A stretch of 34,116 nt of DNA, taken from assembly GCA_946498245.1 (NCBI GenBank), contig CAMMNN010000038.1:1-34116 (forward strand), read 5' to 3'. Under the pieces are notes generated by a model. That model made no database searches and was not told the DNA's origin. It saw only the letters and a list, made by a program, of their open reading frames with translations. This stretch comes from an uncultured Clostridium sp. Lineage in GTDB: Bacteria > Bacillota > Clostridia > Lachnospirales > Lachnospiraceae. This document shows, piece by piece, positions 1 through 8,490 of the stretch; position 1 is the stretch's first letter; each line of letters opens with the position of its first letter. Both the position numbers and the translations under genes were made by a program.

Positions 1-182
1 CCTATAAACCGCAATATCCCCATCATACAGAACACATCCTGTATCCTGGGGACATTGGTAAATACCGTCGTTCCTTTATGAAGAAGGGCAGCGGCCATCA
101 TAGGCAGCACGGCATTTTTTGAACCCTGAATCTTTACAGTACCAGCAAGGGACGTACTTCCCCGGATTTCTATCACAGCCAT
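1..182 (-). CDS. murA: UDP-N-acetylglucosamine 1-carboxyvinyltransferase, N-terminal part (MurA)
   Basis: The first 60 codons of MurA are present and the gene runs off the left edge. MurA transfers enolpyruvate from PEP to UDP-GlcNAc, the first committed step of peptidoglycan precursor synthesis in the cytoplasm. The translation begins MAVIEIRGSTSLAG and contains the family motif GSKNAVLPMMAAALL; the Lys-Asn pair in it corresponds to the substrate-binding KN of the E. coli enzyme. The start is the ATG at 182-180, preceded by AAGGAG and a second purine-rich stretch. It lies 95 bp downstream of ftsW in the same direction, so it is probably the next gene of the dcw operon. Here it stands where murG usually follows ftsW/spoVE. 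The catalytic Cys loop is outside the window and cannot be checked. Confidence 0.9.
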   Translation of the reverse strand, partial: MAVIEIRGSTSLAGTVKIQGSKNAVLPMMAAALLHKGTTVFTNVPRIQDVFCMMGILRFI

Positions 183-277
183 CGCTCCTTACTTCTCCAG
201 TCAATCAATACTATATCTTATGAATCAGAAGCGTTTCTGGTATCTCGTCCGGGGCATTTTTCCTATTCCGGCAGCAT

Positions 278-1429
278 TTATTTTTCCAGCTTTATCTGGT
301 TGGATACACTTAGAACCATTCCCATTTCCACCATCAAAAACAGGACGGACGTACCTCCGTAACTGATAAAGGGCAGGGTAATTCCCGTATTGGGAATGGA
401 ATTGGTTACTACGGCGATATTTAAAATAACCTGAATGGCAATATGGCCCATTACTCCCACTACTAGCATGGCCCCCAATAAATCCGGGGCGTTATTGGCA
501 ATGACCATAAAACGGTAAATCATAAATAAGAAAATCAGGATTACGGAAACCGCGCCGAAAAGCCCTAGCTCTTCACAAATAATGGAAAAGACCATGTCAT
601 TTTGTGCCTCCGGCAGAAATCCCAGCTTCTGGATGCTTTCTCCCAGGCCTTTTCCCCAAAGGCCGCCGGATCCGATAGCGTAAAGTCCCTGGAGAACCTG
701 GTAGCCGCTTCCCGTGGCAAAGGCCTCCGGATTGCGCCACACCAGAATCCGGCTGAGCCGGTAGCCAATGTCCGGATTGTGGGAATAAATAAACTCTACA
801 ATAGGGCCGGCGGTTACGTAAACTGCCAGAGCGGCCAAAGCGCACAGGGCAAAGGGCAGTTTCTTCTTGCTTGCCACAAAGGCCATGACAAAGGCGATAC
901 CTACAATAATGATGCCGGAACTTAAATTGTTTACCGCAACCATGCCGCCTATAGGCAAGGCCCGGATAGCAATGGCTGCCAATCCCTTTCCTTCATTGAC
1001 CATGCGGCCCATTTTAACGATAATAACCGCCAGGTAGAGGATCAGGGCAACTTTCACCAGCTCTGTAGGCTGGAAAGACAGGCTTCCAACTCCCAGCCAC
1101 CGTTTCTGTCCGTTTCTTTCAATTCCCACCGTCATAACAAGCCCCATGAGAATGTACGAGGTTATGTAGCCCAGGTTGGCAAAGCGGGCAAAAAAATGGT
1201 AATTCATTTTGGACACTACAAACATGATAACCAGTCCGGCTAAAGCTATGAGTCCCTGCCGCTTCATGAAATAACCGGCGTCTCCGTAGGTCAATTGGGC
1301 GGAATAGGAACTGGAGCTGTAAATCATTACCAGCCCGAAAGCCGTTAGGAAAATAATCGTAAAAACCAGGCTGTAGTCATAAAAGCGGCGCATCTTTTTC
1401 TTCTTTTTCTTTTCCTGCTGCTCTGCCAT
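278..1429 (-). CDS. ftsW: SEDS peptidoglycan glycosyltransferase FtsW (or SpoVE)
   Basis: This 383-residue polytopic membrane protein belongs to the SEDS family, whose members polymerise lipid II into glycan strands together with a class B PBP. A Lys-rich cytoplasmic N-terminus (residues 7-15) is followed by about ten hydrophobic segments. The C-terminal SEDS signature PNTGITLPFISYGGTS is intact, as is the GQKRWLGVGSLSFQPTE block after the early helices. The ATG at 1429 has GGAGGAT nine bases upstream. It follows murD by 71 bp in the same operon. By gene order it is the equivalent of B. subtilis spoVE, which lies after murD. Sequence inspection alone does not separate the vegetative FtsW role from the sporulation SpoVE role. 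Confidence 0.93.
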   Translation of the reverse strand: MAEQQEKKKKKKMRRFYDYSLVFTIIFLTAFGLVMIYSSSSYSAQLTYGDAGYFMKRQGLIALAGLVIMFVVSKMNYHFFARFANLGYITSYILMGLVMTVGIERNGQKRWLGVGSLSFQPTELVKVALILYLAVIIVKMGRMVNEGKGLAAIAIRALPIGGMVAVNNLSSGIIIVGIAFVMAFVASKKKLPFALCALAALAVYVTAGPIVEFIYSHNPDIGYRLSRILVWRNPEAFATGSGYQVLQGLYAIGSGGLWGKGLGESIQKLGFLPEAQNDMVFSIICEELGLFGAVSVILIFLFMIYRFMVIANNAPDLLGAMLVVGVMGHIAIQVILNIAVVTNSIPNTGITLPFISYGGTSVLFLMVEMGMVLSVSNQIKLEK

Positions 1430-1500
1430 CCACTATCCTCCCGATTTATTTTCATAATCTGCCATGACCGCCGCAGCAGCCATATCTATTTCCTGTATTT

Positions 1501-2865
1501 TTACAGGTTTCTCACGCATTCCTTAAAAATGCGGCCCCTCTCCTCATAATTGCGGAACATTCCCCAACTGGCGCAGGCGGGACTTAACAGCACGTTGTCG
1601 CCCATATTGGCGTAAGAAGCGCAGACTCTCACGGCCTCCGCCAAATCCTCTGCGTACATAATGTCCGTAAACCCATGGGCTTTGGCGCACTCGGCAATCT
1701 TATCCCTGGTCTGTCCAATGAGGACCAGATATTTGACCTTTCCGTTAAAGCTCTCAATCCACTCATCATACTGGCTGCCCTTATCATAGCCTCCGGCAAT
1801 AAGCAGCGTGGGCCCGGGCATGGCCTTAACCGCCTGAATGGCCGCGTCAGGATTGGTTCCTTTGGAATCGTTATAATATTTAACGCCGGAGCGTTCCAGA
1901 ACAAACTCGATTCTGTGCTCCACAGCCTTAAATTCCCCAATGACCTTTCGGATGGTTTCCATGGGAACCCCCATTTCCGTAGTAACGGCGGCGGCGGCCA
2001 TGACATTCTCAAAATTGTGACGGCCCAGAAGGTTCATATCATGGACATTGATGACAAGGGTTTCCCTGCCGTTTTTGCGGTACATAATATCGTCGCCGTC
2101 CAGGTAAAAGCCTTCTTTCAGCTTCTCCCTGCTGGAAAAGAACACAACCTTCGCCTTAGGCTTCTGCTCCGCATCCTCTCCAAATGCTCTCAGTACGGGA
2201 TCGTCGTAATTTAAAACAATGCTGTCTTCCTCCGTCTGGTTCAGAGCAATGCTCTTTTTCACTTCAATGTAATTTTCCATGGTTTTGTGACGGTTTAAGT
2301 GATCCGGCGTGATATTTAATATAGCGCTGACATTGGGGTGAAAGTCCATAATGGTTTCCAACTGAAAGCTGGAAATTTCCGCCACGGTGACAGAATCGTC
2401 CTCTGTTTCCAGGGCGATTTGCGTGTAAGGAATGCCGATGTTTCCCACTACGTATACGCTGTCAAAATGGGCCTTTAAGATCTCCCCTGTCAAAGCCGTG
2501 GTAGTGGTCTTTCCGTTAGTTCCCGTAATAGCTGCCAGCTTTCCTTTGGCAAACTGGTAGGCCAGCTCAATCTCTCCCCAAATGGGGATCTTAGCGTCTA
2601 CAATGGTTGCCACAAAAGCGGAATCCATGGGAACGCCGGGGCTGACAATGCACATTTCCACCCCTACCAGGTCGGTGCGTTTCAGTTCTCCCAATACCAC
2701 TGTGATTTTCGCATTCTTTTTAAATTTTTCCCGCAGAGCCTCCGGATCCAAGGTGTCATTCCCGTCATAGAGAACCACCTCCCCGCCGATTTCCAGCAGC
2801 AGTTCTGCCGCTGCAATACCGCTGACTCCGGTTCCCGCCACAATGACTTTCTGACCTTGACTCAT
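1501..2865 (-). CDS. murD: UDP-N-acetylmuramoyl-L-alanine--D-glutamate ligase MurD
   Basis: MurD is the cytoplasmic ATP-dependent ligase that adds D-glutamate to UDP-MurNAc-L-Ala. The 454-residue length is normal. An N-terminal Rossmann-like UDP-binding domain (GTGVSGIAAAELL) is followed by the Mur ligase P-loop GTNGKTTTTAL near residue 114, then SSFQLE, and in the C-terminal domain HRIEFV and NDSKGTNPDAA. All these Mur-family signatures are intact. The ATG at 2865 follows AGGAGG with ideal spacing. The mraY stop codon at 2877-2879 lies inside that ribosome binding site, so translation of the two genes is probably coupled. Confidence 0.97.
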   Translation of the reverse strand: MSQGQKVIVAGTGVSGIAAAELLLEIGGEVVLYDGNDTLDPEALREKFKKNAKITVVLGELKRTDLVGVEMCIVSPGVPMDSAFVATIVDAKIPIWGEIELAYQFAKGKLAAITGTNGKTTTTALTGEILKAHFDSVYVVGNIGIPYTQIALETEDDSVTVAEISSFQLETIMDFHPNVSAILNITPDHLNRHKTMENYIEVKKSIALNQTEEDSIVLNYDDPVLRAFGEDAEQKPKAKVVFFSSREKLKEGFYLDGDDIMYRKNGRETLVINVHDMNLLGRHNFENVMAAAAVTTEMGVPMETIRKVIGEFKAVEHRIEFVLERSGVKYYNDSKGTNPDAAIQAVKAMPGPTLLIAGGYDKGSQYDEWIESFNGKVKYLVLIGQTRDKIAECAKAHGFTDIMYAEDLAEAVRVCASYANMGDNVLLSPACASWGMFRNYEERGRIFKECVRNL

Positions 2866-2876
2866 AGTTCAACCTC

Positions 2877-3845
2877 CTATAATCCTAAGTATGCTACCAG
2901 ACACAGAATTGCCGTCACAATGGAAAACACCGCTACCACGCGGGTTTCCGACCAGCCGCACAATTCAAAATGGTGGTGAATGGGGGCCATTTTAAAAAAC
3001 CGTTTTCCTCCGGTCTTCTTAAAATACGTTACCTGTATAATGACAGACAACACTTCCACCAGATAAATCAACCCTACAATGGCAATAAAAATCGGCATCT
3101 GCATCATATAGGCGCTGGAAGCTACAAATCCCCCTAAAGCCAGAGAGCCCGTATCACCCATAAACACTCTGGCAGGATATACGTTAAAGAGAAGGAATCC
3201 AAGAAGGCTTCCTACTACCGCCCCGGTAATGGGGCTGATCCCGGCATTTTCTCCAATCGCCACAATGGTAAAAAAGGTGGCCACCAGAATCGTAACGCTA
3301 GTACAGAGTCCATCCAGGCCGTCGGTAAAATTAACGCCGTTATCGGTACCCAAAACAATGATAAAAAGACCAGGCCAAAAGAGAAGACCCAAATCCAGAA
3401 ACCAGCCGTTTTCAAAACCTCCGGTAAACGGAATCAGCATGGAAGTTTCTACCTGGCCGCTGGTCATGAGATACCATCCGAAAATCCCCGTTATAATGAT
3501 CTGGCCTGCCAGCTTCTGCTTGGGATTCAGCCCTTCCGACCGCTTCATAACGATTTTAATGTAATCGTCCAAAAAACCGATGATGCCGAAGCCTACGGTT
3601 ACAAATAAAACCGGTATGATTTTGGGGTATCTGGGAATATAAAAAATGGATGTAATAATGATGCTGGACAGGATAATTAAGCCCCCCATGGTAGGCGTTC
3701 CCTGCTTTTTTAAATGAGCCTGAGGCCCGTCGTCCCGGACCTGCTGGCCGAATTTCAGCTTGTGAAGGAAGGGAATCACTATGGGACACAGCAAAGCGCT
3801 GATTGCAAAGGCTATAATAATCGCTAAAATCGTTTCATTAATCAT
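2877..3845 (-). CDS. mraY: Phospho-N-acetylmuramoyl-pentapeptide transferase MraY
   Basis: MraY is the integral membrane enzyme that transfers phospho-MurNAc-pentapeptide to undecaprenyl phosphate to form lipid I. The 322-residue protein has about ten hydrophobic segments. The family motifs are present: an Asp-rich DDYIK segment, NFTDGLDGL, FMGDTGSLALGG and the catalytic-loop PIHHHFE near the C-terminus. The ATG at 3845 has GAGGTG upstream. In B. subtilis murE sits between spoVD and mraY; here only about 95 bp without a gene separates mraY from the upstream transpeptidase, so murE must be elsewhere. The downstream murD is nearly contiguous. Confidence 0.97.
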   Translation of the reverse strand: MINETILAIIIAFAISALLCPIVIPFLHKLKFGQQVRDDGPQAHLKKQGTPTMGGLIILSSIIITSIFYIPRYPKIIPVLFVTVGFGIIGFLDDYIKIVMKRSEGLNPKQKLAGQIIITGIFGWYLMTSGQVETSMLIPFTGGFENGWFLDLGLLFWPGLFIIVLGTDNGVNFTDGLDGLCTSVTILVATFFTIVAIGENAGISPITGAVVGSLLGFLLFNVYPARVFMGDTGSLALGGFVASSAYMMQMPIFIAIVGLIYLVEVLSVIIQVTYFKKTGGKRFFKMAPIHHHFELCGWSETRVVAVFSIVTAILCLVAYLGL

Positions 3846-3940
3846 GTTACACCTCAGTTTCTTATGTAATTAGCGTCTCCAAAGCGGTTTGGCCCGCTTA
3901 TTGTACACATTAGGTAGTATACGTCTTTTTGCCTGAATAA

Positions 3941-5734
3941 TCAACTATAGATTCGAAAGGCTCCGGTACTTTCTTCCTCCTCTGGGTTAATTCCCAAATA
4001 CGGAAGAATATTCTTAAAAACATCGGCAATGACAGGAGCCGCAATGGTTCCTCCGTAATAGATCCCCTCCGGCTCGTCAATGGTAATAAGCGCAATGACC
4101 TGTGGATCGTCCGCCGGCGCAAAGCCGATAAAAGAAGAAATATACTTTTTCAGGCTTCTGGGAAGTTTTTCCGAGGTGGCCGTTTTTCCCCCGATGCGGT
4201 AACCTTCCAGATAGGCCTTCTTTCCGCTTCCTTCCGCCACTACCTGCTCTAAAATATAACGCATGGTATCGCTGGTTTCTTCTGATAAAATCTCTTTCTC
4301 CGCCGGATAGGAAAAGGTGCGGATATTTTCTCCGGCGCTGTCCGCCGTCCTAAGGGCAAAATGGGGTGTCACCCGTTTTCCGCCGTTAATAATAGAAGAA
4401 ACCGTTGTGATGAGTTGGATGGGCGTAATCTGGAAAGACTGTCCAAAGGAAACCGTAGCCAGCTCCACCGGCCCCATGTTTTCCATTTTATGCATAATAG
4501 TGGCTGCCTCACCCGGCAGGTCAATGCCTGTTTTTCCTTTCAGGCCAAATTGTTCAAAGTACTGGTAATACCGCTCCACTCCCAGCCTTTGGCCTACGTT
4601 GATTAAAACCGGATTGCAGGAGTTCATCATTCCCTGCAAAAAGGTTTCGCTGCCGTGGCCTCCCGTCTTGTGGCAGCGGATTTTCCGATCCTCCACAATG
4701 CAGAACCCGGGGCAGGAAAAATGGTCTTCCAATGTCACCACCCCTGCTTCCAGTCCTGCTGCGGCAGTAATGATTTTAAAGGTAGAACCGGGCTCGTAGG
4801 TGTCATTAATACACCCGTTGCGCCACATCTGGTTCAGGAGATCCTGACTGCTTTTCTCCCCGGACGCCTTGTTGGCCTCCGCCTCCTGTCTGGCGCTTTC
4901 ACTGACCAGATTCTGGCCGTAGGTAAAAGGATCGTTTAAATCAAACTCCGGCACATCCACCATGGCCATGATTTCTCCGTTTTCTGGGTTCATCACGATT
5001 ACGGAAACGCTTTTGGCGTTCTTTTTTTCCATAATCTGGTATGCCGCCTGCTGGCAGTATTCCTGGATATTGCGATCCAGACTGATATAGAGATCCCTTC
5101 CCGCTATAGGCTCCACCCGGTCTTCGGCTTCGTTTTCCAGTTCCACTCCTTTGGCGTCCGTCATAGTGAGAATCAGCCCGTTCTGGCCTTTTAAATACTC
5201 CTCATACTTTACCTCCAGGCCGATAATGCCCTGGTTGTCTCCGCCAGTAAAACCCAGTACCTTAGACGCCAGACTGCCGTAGGGGTAGTACCGTTTGTAA
5301 TCCTCGTCTACTTTTACGCCGTCTAACTTTTCTTCCCGTATGGCGTCTCCGGTTTCCTTATCCACATTGGTTTTGATAATCTCTCTGGAACTGTACTTTT
5401 CCACCTTTTTCTGAATTTCATCTTCTGAAATCCCCAGGTAGCTGCTGAGAACGGCAGTCACCCGTTCCGGATCCGTTATTTGATTGTGGATCACGGAAAT
5501 GGTACAGACTGTGCGGTTGTCGGCGATTACTGTACCTGTGGCATCAATAATCCTTCCTCTGGCCGCCTTTATGGTTCTCTCCCTCTGATGGAGATCCTCT
5601 GCCATGGCGCTGTAATGCTGTCCGCGGCAGACCATAAGAAAAAACAGCCGCCCCAGCAGAACTGCCGTCAGCAATGCCGACAGAACAAACAGGAGGGCTA
5701 TTTTTCCTCTATGCCGCGTCTGGTTATGATTCAT
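3941..5734 (-). CDS. Class B penicillin-binding protein, SpoVD/FtsI type, with KTA in place of KTG
   Basis: A bitopic transpeptidase that cross-links peptidoglycan outside the membrane. It has a short cytoplasmic N-terminus, one TM helix (about residues 12-32), a PBP dimerisation domain and a transpeptidase domain. The catalytic motifs are STFK (Ser317, Lys320), SCN (Ser372) and KTA (Lys517 to Ala519), where most PBPs have KTG. No C-terminal PASTA domain is visible; B. subtilis SpoVD has one. I chose the ATG at 5734 (MNHNQTRH) because GGGAGAAG lies just upstream; the in-frame ATG nine codons earlier lacks a site. By position, second transpeptidase after ftsL and before mraY, it corresponds to spoVD. 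The role (spore cortex or vegetative septum) is inferred from position only. Confidence 0.88.
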   Translation of the reverse strand: MNHNQTRHRGKIALLFVLSALLTAVLLGRLFFLMVCRGQHYSAMAEDLHQRERTIKAARGRIIDATGTVIADNRTVCTISVIHNQITDPERVTAVLSSYLGISEDEIQKKVEKYSSREIIKTNVDKETGDAIREEKLDGVKVDEDYKRYYPYGSLASKVLGFTGGDNQGIIGLEVKYEEYLKGQNGLILTMTDAKGVELENEAEDRVEPIAGRDLYISLDRNIQEYCQQAAYQIMEKKNAKSVSVIVMNPENGEIMAMVDVPEFDLNDPFTYGQNLVSESARQEAEANKASGEKSSQDLLNQMWRNGCINDTYEPGSTFKIITAAAGLEAGVVTLEDHFSCPGFCIVEDRKIRCHKTGGHGSETFLQGMMNSCNPVLINVGQRLGVERYYQYFEQFGLKGKTGIDLPGEAATIMHKMENMGPVELATVSFGQSFQITPIQLITTVSSIINGGKRVTPHFALRTADSAGENIRTFSYPAEKEILSEETSDTMRYILEQVVAEGSGKKAYLEGYRIGGKTATSEKLPRSLKKYISSFIGFAPADDPQVIALITIDEPEGIYYGGTIAAPVIADVFKNILPYLGINPEEEESTGAFRIYS

Positions 5735-5788
5735 TGTCTTCTCCCTGTCCCATCCATCCATTCATATATATGATGGGAACCAGGGGTT

Positions 5789-8011
5789 TTATGCCCCAGT
5801 CTCTCCCTCAGAAGACGTCTCTTCTGCCTGGGTTTCTTCCGGCAGAGTCTCATCGGCCTGAGTTTCCTCTGATCTGGTTTCCTCTGACCGGGTTTCCTCC
5901 ACTGTAATTCCCGGCGGGGCCCCCGGCAAATCCTCTACGGGTTCGCCGTTGTCTACAATGTATTCGTCCGTAGCGTATTCTCTCGCAGGCGCTTCTGTTT
6001 CCGTTTCTTCTTCCTTTACAATGCCGTCTTCCTGGGGAAGCTGAGCCTGCAGCTCCTCAGGGGCCTCTTCAATATCCGTAGTTGGGAAGATATTTAAATA
6101 AGGAAGGGATTCTGTCAAAATCTTCTGAACAACTTCTGTGGCAAAGGTACTGTGGGCCTGCTCTTTACCCGGAAGATTGGGAGTGTCAATGACAACGTAA
6201 ACCAATACCTGGGGGTTATCCGCCGGCGCAAAGCCCATAAAGGATACCAGGTAGTTTTGGTCGCTTCTGGGGTATTTTTCCGCAGTTCCTGTTTTTCCCG
6301 CGATTTCATAGCCTGCGATCTGGGCGGCACTTCCCGTACCTTCGCTGACAGTAAGCTCCAGGGCGTTGCGCAGAAAAGAGGCCGTATTTTCAGAAACCGT
6401 TTCTCTCACCAGACAGGGCTCCACTCTCTTGACCACGGATCCGCTTTCATCCAGAATCTGCCTCACCACATGGGGCTCGTAATAGCTTCCCCCGTTAATC
6501 ACCGAGGCAAAGGCCGCCACCATCTGAACCATAGTACAGTTAAAGTTCTGGCCGAAAGAATTGGTAGCCAGATTGGAGGAACGCATATCCTCCTCATGGT
6601 AGATCAGATTAAAGGTATCGGCTTCTCCCGGCAGATCGATATTGGTTTTTTGGCCAAATCCGAAAATATTCTGGTATTTGGAAAACTTTTCTCCTCCGGT
6701 CATAGACGCAATCCGCATCATAACCACATTGCAGGACTCCATCAAAGACTCTGTAACCGTCAGAGGGCCGTGGCCGTAACGATTGACACAGTGAATGTCA
6801 TGGCCGCCTACCTGAAGTACGCCGCCGCATTCAAAGGTTTCATTGCCGTTAATGATACCTTCCTCCATAGCCGCCGCTACCGTAAACACTTTTGCCGGGG
6901 AACCCGGCTCAAAGCTGTCGCTGACACAGAAATTTCTCCATATCTGGTTCCAGGCCACCTGCTGTCCCAGGGAGTCGATCTCCGCGTCTGTATAGTGTTG
7001 GGAAACTTCGGCCTCAGTAATGGTCAGCCCTTCGTCCCGGTGTTTACGGGCAAAATCGTCTATGGCCTCTTGAATCCCCAGTTCCCGGATTTCCGCATCG
7101 CTGTACTTTCCCTCCAGGTCTCTGGGATTATTTAAGTCATACCGGTTTTTGGTGGCCATGGCCAGAACCTCGCCGTTTTGGGGGTTCATTACAATGGCGG
7201 CGCTCATTTTGCTTCCAATCCCGGCTTCCCACTCATCCAGATACTTTTCTACGATTTTTTGAATATTCACATCCAAAGTGGATACCACCGTATAGCCGTT
7301 GTCCGCCTCTTTAATAACCCGTTCCAGGGTCGTTTCTTCGTTGAGATACCCGTATTCCCGGCCGTTGGTTCCCGTAAGCTCATCATTATAGGCCTGTTCA
7401 ATGCCTCCGATGCCCCGTCCGTCGTTAGAAGCAAAGCCGATAACGCTGCAGGCCAGTGAATTATAGGGATAAACCCGGCGGTACTGGGTTTCAAACCACA
7501 CTCCGGCCACTTCTCTGTTCAGCTTGCTTTCCTTGGCCGCTTTTTCCGCCGCTTCCACTGCCGCTTCAAAGGCTTCCTTCTGATCCTGGGTTATCTGCTT
7601 CTCGTAGTTAATATAGGCTTTGTTGGGATTATCCTGAATTAACCGGGTAATTTCCCCGGTGTCATAGCCAAAAGCCTGATTGAGAACCGATACCGTAATA
7701 TCCAGGTACTTTTCCTCATCAGACAAAATGACCTTTGGATCCAAAATCAGATTGTACACCTGTTCATTGACCGCCAGATAGGTACCGTTCCGATCCACGA
7801 TCTCTCCCCGCCGGTAAGGCAGGACCGTACTGCTGTAGTTCTGGTGATCCAGGACAATCTGATTGTAATCCTGCTGATTATTTTTGATAAGCTGGTAAAT
7901 GACCATAACCAATGCAAACAAAGCCAGCGTTATCACCAATACGGCAATCGCCAGCTTTTCCTGCATGTATTTTAAAAATACTCGTTTATTCGTATTTCGG
8001 GATGTCTTCAT
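5789..8011 (-). CDS. Class B penicillin-binding protein, FtsI/PbpB type, with acidic repeat tail
   Basis: A 740-residue division-type transpeptidase. One TM helix lies at about residues 18-42, followed by the dimerisation domain (motif RRGEIVDRNG) and the transpeptidase domain. The active-site motifs are SPAK (Ser371, Lys374; the first motif is more often STFK), SCN (Ser426) and KTG (Lys573 to Gly575). After about residue 650 comes a Glu/Thr-rich low-complexity tail with repeated EETRSEET and EETQA units instead of the PASTA domains found in B. subtilis PbpB. The ATG at 8011 overlaps the end of the ftsL-like gene by 26 bp with AAGG upstream. It is the first PBP after ftsL, the position of pbpB/ftsI. 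It probably partners the SEDS protein at 278-1429. Confidence 0.9.
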   Translation of the reverse strand: MKTSRNTNKRVFLKYMQEKLAIAVLVITLALFALVMVIYQLIKNNQQDYNQIVLDHQNYSSTVLPYRRGEIVDRNGTYLAVNEQVYNLILDPKVILSDEEKYLDITVSVLNQAFGYDTGEITRLIQDNPNKAYINYEKQITQDQKEAFEAAVEAAEKAAKESKLNREVAGVWFETQYRRVYPYNSLACSVIGFASNDGRGIGGIEQAYNDELTGTNGREYGYLNEETTLERVIKEADNGYTVVSTLDVNIQKIVEKYLDEWEAGIGSKMSAAIVMNPQNGEVLAMATKNRYDLNNPRDLEGKYSDAEIRELGIQEAIDDFARKHRDEGLTITEAEVSQHYTDAEIDSLGQQVAWNQIWRNFCVSDSFEPGSPAKVFTVAAAMEEGIINGNETFECGGVLQVGGHDIHCVNRYGHGPLTVTESLMESCNVVMMRIASMTGGEKFSKYQNIFGFGQKTNIDLPGEADTFNLIYHEEDMRSSNLATNSFGQNFNCTMVQMVAAFASVINGGSYYEPHVVRQILDESGSVVKRVEPCLVRETVSENTASFLRNALELTVSEGTGSAAQIAGYEIAGKTGTAEKYPRSDQNYLVSFMGFAPADNPQVLVYVVIDTPNLPGKEQAHSTFATEVVQKILTESLPYLNIFPTTDIEEAPEELQAQLPQEDGIVKEEETETEAPAREYATDEYIVDNGEPVEDLPGAPPGITVEETRSEETRSEETQADETLPEETQAEETSSEGETGA

Positions 8012-8480
8012 TTTGCCTTACATACTCGCTTTCCGTCTTGTTATACAAACGCACCTGATCTTTATTTGCATAGACCATTCCCAATTCTTCGGTTGCTACT
8101 TTGTAAACATAATCCAAATCAATGGACGTCTTAATACGAGTCTCCAAGGCATCATTCTGAGCTTTCAGATTTTCGATTTCCTTCTCTACTTTTGCAATCT
8201 CTTTCACCTTTGTGGTAATGGCAGACTGAAGGGTCAGATAGTTTGTACACAAAAACAGCGTGCAAATAGCCGCAATGGTTAAGGCCGCTACATAGGGCGC
8301 ATCCATATAAAGAGCCTTGTCCTGGTTGCGTTTTACCCGGCGGCTTACCGGCTTTCTCCTTACAGTCTTCTCCGGTTCCCTGATTTCCGGTCTTGCGGGA
8401 GCTGCTTTCCGGACAGTATTTCCCTGGATGTATGCAGAATATTCATTTGTGTTATGTCTTCTCTGTCTCTTTGCAGCCAT
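7986..8480 (-). CDS. ftsL: FtsL-like septum formation protein
   Basis: A small bitopic protein of the divisome. From the ATG at 8480 it has 164 residues: a basic cytoplasmic N-terminus of about 70 residues rich in Arg/Lys/Pro, one hydrophobic helix (APYVAALTIAAICTLFLC), then a coiled-coil stretch of Lys/Glu/Ile/Leu heptads (TTKVKEIAKVEKEIENLKAQ) and a short C-terminal cap. That architecture and the location between rsmH and the ftsI-type PBP identify it as FtsL-like; FtsL sequences are poorly conserved, so this rests on layout as much as on sequence. The start at 8480 is supported by AGGAGGAG just upstream; an in-frame ATG eight codons earlier overlaps the rsmH end and is less likely. The long basic N-terminus is typical of clostridial forms. 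Confidence 0.8.
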   Translation of the reverse strand: MAAKRQRRHNTNEYSAYIQGNTVRKAAPARPEIREPEKTVRRKPVSRRVKRNQDKALYMDAPYVAALTIAAICTLFLCTNYLTLQSAITTKVKEIAKVEKEIENLKAQNDALETRIKTSIDLDYVYKVATEELGMVYANKDQVRLYNKTESEYVRQNEDIPKYE

Positions 8481-8490
8481 AATACTCCTC

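Noticed and set aside
1675..2214. Plus-strand ORF of 179 codons antisense to murD
   Set aside because: Shadow of murD with no signal of its own.
6152..7135. Long plus-strand ORF (327 codons) antisense to the FtsI-type PBP
   Set aside because: It lies wholly within a well-supported PBP gene, has no family features, and reflects the codon bias of the opposite strand.
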